Of a stretch of 41,606 bases of DNA, positions 32,724-39,410 are shown one piece after another. This DNA is from Alphaproteobacteria bacterium. GTDB lineage: Bacteria; Pseudomonadota; Alphaproteobacteria; Caulobacterales; Maricaulaceae. The position numbers were made by a program, and so were the translations under genes. The notes beneath the pieces were generated by a model. It saw only the letters and a list, made by a program, of their open reading frames with translations, searched no databases and was not told the origin of the DNA. The stretch lies in contig JAAEZM010000014.1 of NCBI GenBank assembly GCA_018222865.1, forward strand, positions 28,875-70,480, written 5' to 3'. The number at the start of each line of letters is the position of its first letter. The stretch's first letter is position 1.

Positions 32724-33233
32724 TCAGTCGGGTTGTACACTAAAATTCGCGGTAGAGTTGCATGCGTCGAGACGAAAGCCATGTCGCAAATCACGGCGAT
32801 CTGACGCCAGCACCTTTATCCAGGAGGGCTTCGAGACAGACTCGACCCACCTCGCCCACGCGTCCGGAAAACGAAACCGCAGATGGATACGACGATGACA
32901 GGATTTGCAGACCGCCTGGACGAGCGTTGGGTCGAAATATGTCTCGGAATGGTATTCGAGGTTCTTTTGAGAACCGCAGATCACGCACTCGCTGGGGGCG
33001 GGCAAGGCTCTACTGTCTTGGAGCCACTTGGACCTCTGCCAGCCAGCGACGCGCTCCTCATGCGTGAAGCCGTTGTAGACACTTAATCGTCCGCTGCGCC
33101 ACTTTCTCAGCTCTACCCTCGGGCGCAAAACTGGCCCTATCTCTGGAGCCGAAACACGAAGGGCTGCGATAAGCTCCTTCACATGAGCGGCGTTGTTGAT
33201 AATCACAGATCGCACCGCACCACGAATATCCAT
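32724..33233 (-). CDS. HNH-type zinc protein upstream of mod
   Basis: 169 aa, ATG at 33233. Zinc/HNH-like core: CVICGSQKNLEYHSETYFDP then VQAVCKSCHRRIHLRF, giving Cys-x2-Cys, His, Cys-x2-Cys-His and a final His. The N-terminal part (about 1-80) is helical and unassigned. It lies 56 nt before mod on the same strand, so it may be expressed with the type III genes as an auxiliary nuclease or regulator; alternatively it is a separate small defence gene. Confidence 0.78.
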   Translation of the reverse strand: MDIRGAVRSVIINNAAHVKELIAALRVSAPEIGPVLRPRVELRKWRSGRLSVYNGFTHEERVAGWQRSKWLQDSRALPAPSECVICGSQKNLEYHSETYFDPTLVQAVCKSCHRRIHLRFRFPDAWARWVESVSKPSWIKVLASDRRDLRHGFRLDACNSTANFSVQPD

Positions 33234-33580
33234 GCCCCGCTTCCCTCACCGGGCTTTTTATCGGATTCCCCCCGGCTAAAATTTTTTCCAGGACGACTCA
33301 TTTCTCTCGGCGACCGTTGCAACCAGTTGCACCCAGACGGGGTGTTGGGCTGAATAAGCCGAAGCTCTTCCGGCCACATGCCCACCGCCCTTCCAATATC
33401 CGGACAGCCACACTCTTGGCGCGGACATACCGTGATCATCTCGTCGCGATCAGTCGGAACCCCAGTTACGATTACTGCCTCGTGTGTGGGAAAGGTTGGC
33501 TCGAAACCTTCATCCATGTCCGTGAAGGATTTCGAATTTTGAAGACAAACTTGGCCTACCCGAATTGAAGATCTGAGCAT
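33203..33580 (-). CDS. Possible small protein upstream of the HNH gene
   Basis: 125-aa open frame from ATG 33580 with a good GGGAG ribosome site 8 nt upstream, overlapping the HNH start by 31 nt. It includes a Cys cluster (CPRQECGCPDIG) and no recognised family. The rest of 33234-33721 holds no better gene. The ribosome site and the operon-like overlap argue for it; an unusual composition and no homology I know of argue against. Confidence 0.35.
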   Translation of the reverse strand: MLRSSIRVGQVCLQNSKSFTDMDEGFEPTFPTHEAVIVTGVPTDRDEMITVCPRQECGCPDIGRAVGMWPEELRLIQPNTPSGCNWLQRSPREMSRPGKNFSRGESDKKPGEGSGAWIFVVRCDL

Positions 33581-33653
33581 TTTTCTCTCCCTGCTAAATG
33601 AGAGAGTGGCCAGGCCCGAAGAAAGAGTCAAGACATTGATTTATAGCGGTTAT

Positions 33654-33685
33654 TTGACACCCGCACTTGTGGGTGTGCGTACAAT
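33654..33685 (+). promoter_or_regulatory. Candidate promoter with 20-bp spacer and central palindrome
   Basis: Consensus TTGACA (33654-33659), 20-bp spacer, TACAAT (33680-33685), with the inverted repeat ACACCC/GGGTGT (33657-33662 and 33671-33676) around the -35 and spacer. It fires toward the 3' end of the integrase gene, where no convincing plus-strand gene exists. Confidence 0.4.
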
Positions 33686-33721
33686 GCGATGAGTTTCGAG
33701 GACGGCAAATCAGGTCGACCC

Positions 33722-35437
33722 TCAACCGAGATCTATGCCAAATCGGATCTTGTTGATCTCAGCGGCCAAGACGCTGGCACGGGCACTTTCACCGTAAGAC
33801 GCCTGCACCTCGGTCTCTTTCCAGCCGCCCATTCTCTTCACGACTTCAGCCGATACGCCCGCATCCCGCAGCGCCGTGCGCCAAGTGTGTCGAAATGAGT
33901 GAAATCGATATTCCTTGTCGCGCAGCGACGCATGGTCGAGCAGGCGCGCAAACCATTTTGAGAATGGGTCGACTGGATTTTCCGAGACTCCTCTGGGGAG
34001 ATCAGGAAACAGCCAGCCATCGTTAGGCAGGCGGTCGGCGTAATCGACCAGACCGAGTTTGATCAGTTGAGCATGCACCGGAACAATTCTGATGCTCGAC
34101 TTGGTCTTCACCTTCTCTGTGACGTCGAACACATAGACACCGTCCTCTCGCCGTACGTCGCGGGCACGGAGTTGACAGATTTCGCGCAACCGCATTCCGG
34201 AGAACAGGGCAATGATCGGAATCCAGTATCGGTGTCGGCGAGGACGATTAGGGCCAGGCGTCGCGTAACCACGATCATCGTTCAAACAGCCCTCAAATAC
34301 CGGTTGCTTGAAAATCTCGGTCAGCTGCTCCGTGCTGAAACTGGCCACCTGCAATGTATCTTCATCACCAATCTCGATCTGAAGCTTTTTTGCAGGTGTT
34401 CGCGGAATATACTCCTCGACGACACAAAACTCGAAGAAGCTCGCCAGAAGGTCGATGTGGGAGTTTATGGTCTTGGCCGCCAATGTCGGCGCTCCGTCTT
34501 TCCGGCCAAGCGCAACGGCCTCCTCGGGAGACTTATCGGGGTACCGCAGGCGAAAGCTGGCGGGGAGTTGGCGGAGAACGGAATCTCGCATTTCACTGAG
34601 CTGCTTGCGCGTGATGTCTGCAACCGGGAGGTCACCTCCGAGACAGTCATAGAAGAGTTCAAATTTTCTAGCGTAGTTTTCGCGTGTCGATACCGCTTGA
34701 GATGGAGATTTCCGCCTCAGATACTCCTCTCCGGCTTCTCGCAGGGTGATAGAAGTCGCGCGCTGCAGACGATCTAAAGCTTCGCCGCCAAAACGTGACG
34801 TGTTGAAGACGACCTTGCCGCTACCGCCAAGCAATGCATGACGCTGCTTGGCCAATTCCAGGCGCGTTAGCGCGACTTCTCGCACCGCAAATCGGAATTC
34901 CTTAGAGCGATGATCCGCCGCGAACTCAGGCGCTCCCAGAGAAGACATTAGAACGCTCGCATGCGCTAGGACCGTGGGCCCGAATGAACCGGTTCGAAGC
35001 TCCCGCTCCACCCGATCAACCTGTGCCTCCAGCGCGGCGTTCACCAGCTCCTCATCGGACCGGCCTGAGGCTTCTGTCCACCCCATCTGATCCGTCGCGT
35101 CAGGGACCTCCCAGTCGCCATCGTTCAATTGCTCCAATAACCAACTGTGGAGCTTCAACTTCACCGCCTCGCGACTGTAGCTCGGCTCTTGCCTCGCTGT
35201 GCCTGCACCACTTCCGGCGGGAGGAGGCGATGTGCGGGCCCGCTCTACAATTTCATCGAATTGGACGACATGCCGCGCGAGCCGTTTACGCGCCTCCTGG
35301 AGGGAGGTTGTCTTAAGCGAGACGGTATAAAACTCACCCTGGGGAAAGGCATCGCGGCAGTCGGTGGGAACTCGCCGACGGAAGTAAAATGTTCCGCCAC
35401 GATTACTAAGATAGAGATGACCTTTAACGGACTTCAC
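33722..35437 (-). CDS. int: Tyrosine integrase of the tRNA-Ser island
   Basis: 571 aa. The N-terminal part (about 1-60, YLSNRGGTFYFRRRVP) matches the DUF6538-type domain of many alphaproteobacterial integrases; a SAM-like core-binding domain follows (about 230-350). Catalytic residues: Arg416 (FSGMRLREI), Lys in VKTK (442-446), His513 and Arg516 (HSFRHTWRT), Trp539 in place of the second His (MGGW), Tyr548 (ASYGESAR). GTG start at 35437. Its gene ends toward the island and starts 106 nt from attR. It would carry out integration and excision at tRNA-Ser. Confidence 0.94.
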   Translation of the reverse strand: MKSVKGHLYLSNRGGTFYFRRRVPTDCRDAFPQGEFYTVSLKTTSLQEARKRLARHVVQFDEIVERARTSPPPAGSGAGTARQEPSYSREAVKLKLHSWLLEQLNDGDWEVPDATDQMGWTEASGRSDEELVNAALEAQVDRVERELRTGSFGPTVLAHASVLMSSLGAPEFAADHRSKEFRFAVREVALTRLELAKQRHALLGGSGKVVFNTSRFGGEALDRLQRATSITLREAGEEYLRRKSPSQAVSTRENYARKFELFYDCLGGDLPVADITRKQLSEMRDSVLRQLPASFRLRYPDKSPEEAVALGRKDGAPTLAAKTINSHIDLLASFFEFCVVEEYIPRTPAKKLQIEIGDEDTLQVASFSTEQLTEIFKQPVFEGCLNDDRGYATPGPNRPRRHRYWIPIIALFSGMRLREICQLRARDVRREDGVYVFDVTEKVKTKSSIRIVPVHAQLIKLGLVDYADRLPNDGWLFPDLPRGVSENPVDPFSKWFARLLDHASLRDKEYRFHSFRHTWRTALRDAGVSAEVVKRMGGWKETEVQASYGESARASVLAAEINKIRFGIDLG

Positions 35438-35458
35438 GTACGGGGCCTCGAAAGCGCA

Positions 35459-35480
35459 ATGTGTTACAGCTTGTGTAACA
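35459..35480. promoter_or_regulatory. Candidate integrase arm sites, right end
   Basis: ATGTGTTACA (35459-35468) and TTGTGTAACA (35471-35480), just upstream of the integrase start and 65 nt inside attR. They match the left-end 10-mers at 22071-22089, one directly and one inverted. Confidence 0.6.
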
Positions 35481-35543
35481 ACATCATGCCCTCAATCGCC
35501 AGCAATACAACAAAATTTTTTGAAATCAGACCACTAAGGGAAT

Positions 35544-35564
35544 AGTGGCGGTGAGGGTGGGATT
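35544..35564. repeat. Right att site (attR) in the 3' end of tRNA-Ser
   Basis: Identical to 21989-22009 over 21 bp. Nineteen of these bases (35546-35564) belong to the tRNA, so the gene is intact after integration. Confidence 0.92.
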
Positions 35565-35636
35565 CGAACCCACGAGACGGGGACACCGCCTACACGCGTT
35601 CCAGGCGTGCGCCTTCGACCACTCGGCCACCTCACC
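35546..35636 (-). tRNA. tRNA-Ser (anticodon GGA)
   Basis: 91 nt including encoded CCA. Acceptor GGTGAGG pairs with CCTCACC; discriminator G; long variable arm of a class II tRNA; anticodon stem CACGC/GCGTG around loop CTGGAAC, anticodon GGA (plus positions 35600-35602), reading UCC and UCU; T loop GGTTCGAATCC. It is the integration target of the island. Confidence 0.97.
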
Positions 35637-35649
35637 GCAGGAGGCGCGG

Positions 35650-35677
35650 ACTATACGCATTAAGGCGGCGGGGGCAA
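35650..35677 (-). promoter_or_regulatory. Candidate promoter of tRNA-Ser
   Basis: Minus strand: TTGCCC (35677-35672), 16-bp spacer, TATAGT (35655-35650), about 14 nt before the tRNA 5' end. Confidence 0.5.
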
Positions 35678-35789
35678 GGTGTCTGGAACAGCATGAACAG
35701 CAAAAACAGGCATGCCATTTCAATGGCCGCACTTGCGGCCCGGCGGGAAGCACGCTTCTCTACCCTTTAGTGTATGTGGAGACCCTGAT

Positions 35790-36464
35790 TTGAACCGCTT
35801 GATCGCCTTTGATGTCGACAGCACGCTCTTGCGGGTCGAGAGCCTCGACACCGCTGTCGAGCATGCGCTGAGCGGCCAGGATGGCGAGGCGGATGCTCGC
35901 GAGAAACTCCATGCGCTCACAGCCGGTGGGATGAGCGGAAAGATTGCGCTGCGGGACTCGTTAAACACACGTATCGCCCTTGCCAAACTGTCCCGGGCTC
36001 TGGTGACAGAAGTCGGCGAGCAATTGCGCAAACGGGTCACGCCGGGGATAAAGCCCGCCTTGAAGCGACTTCGCGACCAGGGCGATGAATTGCACGCCAT
36101 TTCCGGCGGGTTTGTCGACCTTCTGGAACCGGTCCTGGGTGATCTGGGCTTTGCGCCCAGCCAGATACACGCCAATCATTTCATTTATGAGGGCGAGATT
36201 GTTACCGGGCTGGATGCCGACATCCCCCTCTCCCGCAATGGCGGCAAAACGGACGTCTTGCGCATGATTTCCGCCAGCGCCGACGAGACCATCATGGTCG
36301 GGGACGGCATGACGGATTTTGAGGCCTTTGAAGGCGGCGCAGCGGATCGCTTTATTGGCTTTGGCGTGGTGGTCCAGCGTGAAATTGTTCTCGCTGCAGC
36401 TGAACATGCCGGCGGGGAATATGTCCGCTCGATTGATGCGCTGATCTCTGCGCTCAAGCGCTGA
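35790..36464 (+). CDS. serB: Phosphoserine phosphatase
   Basis: 224 aa from TTG 35790, with GGAG 8 nt upstream. The longer in-frame start at 35712 would add 26 residues without family likeness. Haloacid-dehalogenase motifs: Asp8 and Asp10 in FDVDSTLL (nucleophile and acid), ISGGFVDLLEP (motif II), NGGKTDVLR with the Lys, and VGDGMTDFEAFE (motif III/IV). It hydrolyses phosphoserine to serine, the last step of serine synthesis. serA lies 0.8 kb downstream on the other strand. Confidence 0.92.
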   Translation: MNRLIAFDVDSTLLRVESLDTAVEHALSGQDGEADAREKLHALTAGGMSGKIALRDSLNTRIALAKLSRALVTEVGEQLRKRVTPGIKPALKRLRDQGDELHAISGGFVDLLEPVLGDLGFAPSQIHANHFIYEGEIVTGLDADIPLSRNGGKTDVLRMISASADETIMVGDGMTDFEAFEGGAADRFIGFGVVVQREIVLAAAEHAGGEYVRSIDALISALKR

Positions 36465-36481
36465 ATTCCAGGAAAATTTCA

Positions 36482-36499
36482 GCCGATTTGCAAATCGGC
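36482..36499 (+). terminator. Palindrome after serB
   Basis: GCCGATTTGCAAATCGGC, a perfect 18-bp palindrome 18 nt after the serB stop. It can form a hairpin, but no T-tract follows, so terminator function is tentative. Confidence 0.4.
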
Positions 36500-36563
36500 G
36501 CGCCTTTCGCCTGAGGGTGATGAAGGCTGGTGTCGTTATTCCCCCTCACCTGAAGGATACGAC

Positions 36564-37286
36564 ATGACTGACAGCCTTTTGCCCCGAGACCCGAAAGCCA
36601 CGGCCCGCCTGGCGGGACTGTCCTATTTGATCATCATCATTTGCGGCATCTTCGCTCAGATCGCCGTTCGCGGCGCCCTGATCGACGGGTCTGATGCCGC
36701 AGCGACGGCTGCAAATATTCGCGAAAATCCCACGCTTCTGGGCATTGGCGTGCTGGCCGATTTTATCGTCTATTTCCTGGATCTGGTCCTTGCGGTCGCG
36801 TTCTACAGGCTTTTCGCCAAGGTCAATCAGAGTCTGGCCCTGTTCGCCGCCTGGCTGCGGATCGCGATGACCGCACTCTTGATGGTCAATCTGATCAATT
36901 TCGCAGCGCCATTATTCTTGTTGGGCGATGGCCGTCTGGCGGGGCAGATCGCCCCCGAGCAGGCAGAAATCCTCTCACTGCTCTTCCTGCAATTGCACAG
37001 TGCAGGCTTTATTCTCGGCCTGATGATGTTTGGCGTTTACGGGCTGATGCTTGGCTCTTTGATTATCCGCTCCAGTTTCATGCCCGCCCTGATCGGCGCT
37101 TTGGTGATTGTGTCCGGCGCGAGCTATTTCGCCATGGGCGTGATCAACTTCGCCCTGCCGGAATATCGCCCGATAATGGACCTGCTATTGATCAGTGCCG
37201 CCCTGCCGGAATTTGTCTTCACGGGCTGGCTCCTCCTTGTCGGACTGAACCGCAGCAAATGGGAGGCCTTGGCTGACCGGGCATAA
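36564..37286 (+). CDS. DUF4386 membrane protein
   Basis: 240 aa, six or so membrane segments. The N-terminal ARLAGLSYLIIIICGIFAQI is the start of the DUF4386 domain, with a typical second helix block (LLGIGVLADFIVYFLDLVLAV). No catalytic motif. ATG 36564 has GAAGGA about 8 nt upstream. Function unknown across the family. Confidence 0.88.
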   Translation: MTDSLLPRDPKATARLAGLSYLIIIICGIFAQIAVRGALIDGSDAAATAANIRENPTLLGIGVLADFIVYFLDLVLAVAFYRLFAKVNQSLALFAAWLRIAMTALLMVNLINFAAPLFLLGDGRLAGQIAPEQAEILSLLFLQLHSAGFILGLMMFGVYGLMLGSLIIRSSFMPALIGALVIVSGASYFAMGVINFALPEYRPIMDLLLISAALPEFVFTGWLLLVGLNRSKWEALADRA

Positions 37287-37292
37287 GCCCGG
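37278..37292. terminator. Hairpin between convergent DUF4386 and serA genes
   Basis: CCGGGC-ATAA-GCCCGG spans the DUF4386 stop codon and the 6-nt gap to the serA stop. A bidirectional terminator is possible; there is no T-tract. Confidence 0.35.
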
Positions 37293-38501
37293 CTAGCCGC
37301 AAATCAGCCGTGTTGATATGGCGCCATCCAGAGCGGCGAGATGATCAATGAAGCCCGCGGGAATTTCGCCCTCCAAATCCGCTGTCGCATAGCCGAGCTC
37401 GCCCAGCGTCTGAAGGCGCTGGGCGGCAATATTGGCCCCGGATGCGCTCATGGCGTCATTGAAACGCGAGAGGAAGCCCGGCGCATTGCGGTGGAAGCTC
37501 AGCACCCGGCAACGTCCCGCTTCAAGCGGTCCCGGTTCCAGCTCAGGAACATTCACTGCGCCTTTGGTCGATCCATGATCCAGGAAGCGCGCCAGCTTGG
37601 CGGCGACATCATCCCCGATGGCCGCCTGGGCCTCCAGGGTCGAGCCGCCGATATGTGGCGTCAGAATTACATTCTCAAACTTTTGCAGGGGGGAGACAAA
37701 AGCCTCGTTCTTGGAAGCGGGCTCCTTGGGAAACACGTCGACAGCGGCGCCGCGGATATGACCGCTATCCAGCGCGGCCGCCAGGGCGTCAATATCGGCA
37801 AGGCCTCCACGCGCCTGATTGATAAAGTGAGCGCCTGGCTTCATCCGGGCGAATTGCGCTGCCCCCATCATGCCGCGGGTCTGCGGCGTGTCAGGCACGT
37901 GCAATGTGACCACGTCGGAGATTTCCAACAGCTCATCCAAAGAACCGACCGAGCGGGCATTCCCGTGCGCAAGCTTCGGCTCGATATCATAGTAATACAC
38001 ATGCATGCCCAGGGCGCTGGCAATCACGGAAAGCTGGGAACCGATATTGCCATAACCGACAATGCCCAGCTTCTTCCCGCGCACTTCGTGTGAATGCTCG
38101 GCATTCTTGCGCCACTCCCCGCGCATGGCAGCGACGGAGCGGTGGGGGATGCCGCGCATCAACATGATGGTCGAGGCGATCGTCAGCTCCGCAACGGAGC
38201 GGGTATTGCCGAACGGCCCGTTAAAAACCGGGATGCCGCGACCTGCCGCCGTATCAAGGTCGACCTGGTTGGTGCCTATACAGAAACACCCCAGCGCAAG
38301 AAGATGCGGGGCGGCCGCAAAGGCCTCAGCATTCATCTTGGTCCGGGAGCGGATACCGGCCAGCGTTGCATGCGCCAGGCGCTCATGCAGCTCGCTGACG
38401 GGCAAGGCAGCACCATGCCGCTCCAGCGTCAGGCCTGCAGCCAGAAGCGGCTTGTCGGCGACGGGGTGAATATTCTCGAAGAGTATGGCGGTTTTGGTCA
38501 T
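37293..38501 (-). CDS. serA: D-3-phosphoglycerate dehydrogenase
   Basis: 402 aa, the E. coli-like form with a C-terminal ACT domain. First step of serine synthesis, 3-phosphoglycerate to 3-phosphohydroxypyruvate with NAD. NAD-binding VGYGNIGSQ with Tyr150 and Gly151, and catalytic Arg231 (NQARGG), Glu260 (FPKEPAS) and His283 (LTPHIGGST). The ACT domain (about 325-402) would allow feedback inhibition by serine, though the regulatory residues cannot be verified by eye. Convergent with the DUF4386 gene. Confidence 0.93.
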   Translation of the reverse strand: MTKTAILFENIHPVADKPLLAAGLTLERHGAALPVSELHERLAHATLAGIRSRTKMNAEAFAAAPHLLALGCFCIGTNQVDLDTAAGRGIPVFNGPFGNTRSVAELTIASTIMLMRGIPHRSVAAMRGEWRKNAEHSHEVRGKKLGIVGYGNIGSQLSVIASALGMHVYYYDIEPKLAHGNARSVGSLDELLEISDVVTLHVPDTPQTRGMMGAAQFARMKPGAHFINQARGGLADIDALAAALDSGHIRGAAVDVFPKEPASKNEAFVSPLQKFENVILTPHIGGSTLEAQAAIGDDVAAKLARFLDHGSTKGAVNVPELEPGPLEAGRCRVLSFHRNAPGFLSRFNDAMSASGANIAAQRLQTLGELGYATADLEGEIPAGFIDHLAALDGAISTRLICG

Positions 38502-38638
38502 GGGGGGGCACCTGATGTCTCAGCCCCCAGACTAGGAGAATTATTTTGCGCCGCAACAAGGAAAAACCCCTGCTCACGCAAAAATGTTAACGCAAGCATT
38601 CCGGCCTCAGCCTTGTTTATTGCGGCGCACGCAAAGGA

Positions 38639-38666
38639 AAAGCCGGCAGCCCGGGCTACCGGCTTT
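38639..38666 (-). terminator. Rho-independent terminator of the peroxiredoxin gene
   Basis: Arms AAAGCCGG and CCGGCTTT with a 12-nt centre that is itself partly palindromic (AGCCCGGGCT). On the minus strand it is followed by TTTTCCTTT, 23 nt after the peroxiredoxin stop. Confidence 0.75.
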
Positions 38667-38688
38667 GATCTTGGCTCGGACAGCAGAC

Positions 38689-39219
38689 TTACTGCGTCGT
38701 GGCGAGGCCCTGAACAGCTTCCAGCGAACGGCTGGCATGCTCGGACGGGTTCATGGCGGCATAGTGGAAGGCGATATTGGACTCCTGGTCGATCACATAG
38801 GTGATACGGCCCGTCCAATCGCCGCCCGGGCGCATGCGGACATCGTAAGCGTCGATAACGGCCTCATCGACACCGAAGACCGGATAGGCGTCGGCGCAGT
38901 GCTGGGTGGAGAATTCCGCCAGGCGGTCCACATTTCCAGCCGTCAGGCCAATGACCTGGGCGCCAGCAGCATCAAAATCGCCGATGGCCTCGGCAAACAG
39001 AGCAGCTTCGGCTTCACAGCCTCCGGTGTAAGCGGCCGGGAAGAAGAAGGCGACGACCGGACCATCGGTCAGCGCATCAGACAGGGTGAACTCAACAGCT
39101 TCGCCGCCCTGAAAGCCCGAAAGCGTCATGTCCGGAGCCACATCGCCGACATCAAGATCAGCAGAAGCAGCAGCAGTGATAGCGAAAGCCGCAACAGAAG
39201 CGGTGAAGAAAGCGCGCAT
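38689..39219 (-). CDS. Exported peroxiredoxin (AhpC/TSA family)
   Basis: 176 aa with a signal peptide (FFTASVAAFAITAAASA, cleavage near 20), so it acts in the periplasm or is secreted. The thioredoxin-fold peroxidase has PAAYTGGC with peroxidatic Cys68 (Pro-x3-Thr-x2-Cys) and a possible resolving Cys108 (STQHC). It reduces peroxides with an external thiol donor. A terminator follows. Closest to the thiol-dependent (BCP/AhpC) type by motif. Confidence 0.88.
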   Translation of the reverse strand: MRAFFTASVAAFAITAAASADLDVGDVAPDMTLSGFQGGEAVEFTLSDALTDGPVVAFFFPAAYTGGCEAEAALFAEAIGDFDAAGAQVIGLTAGNVDRLAEFSTQHCADAYPVFGVDEAVIDAYDVRMRPGGDWTGRITYVIDQESNIAFHYAAMNPSEHASRSLEAVQGLATTQ

Positions 39220-39410
39220 GGATAACCCTTTGCTAGGTGGACCTCGGTCAAAGTGGAGCGAAAACTGCGGAAGGCAAGCACACCCTTCGCCCCCAACATC
39301 TTACTGACCCTAAAAATGCCATGGATATCAGTAATTTTCCATAACTTCGAACGTTAGGTACTACTTAACCACCGTCGGAAGATCCTGCGAACAAATTCAG
39401 AGGGTTTTCC

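Larger units (their letters stand above)
21989..35564. mobile_element. Genomic island integrated in tRNA-Ser(GGA), 13.6 kb
   Basis: Bounded by a 21-bp direct repeat of the tRNA-Ser 3' end. The tyrosine integrase lies 106 nt from the intact tRNA. Contents, left to right: DUF4065/partner pair, HNH-like HTH protein, resolvase, 46-aa and 374-aa genes, Res, Mod, HNH, integrase. No conjugation or phage structural genes are present, so it is an integrative element that would need a helper to move between cells, or has lost those genes. Cargo is mainly DNA defence and a possible addiction module. Base composition is visibly more AT-rich around 22-24.5 kb than in the flanks. Confidence 0.9.

Noticed and set aside
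34067-34777. 236-codon plus-strand frame inside the integrase gene
   Set aside because: Antisense to a gene with all catalytic residues of a tyrosine recombinase in place; no domain of its own.
21989-35564. Integrative conjugative element
   Set aside because: No relaxase, coupling protein or type IV secretion genes between the att sites.
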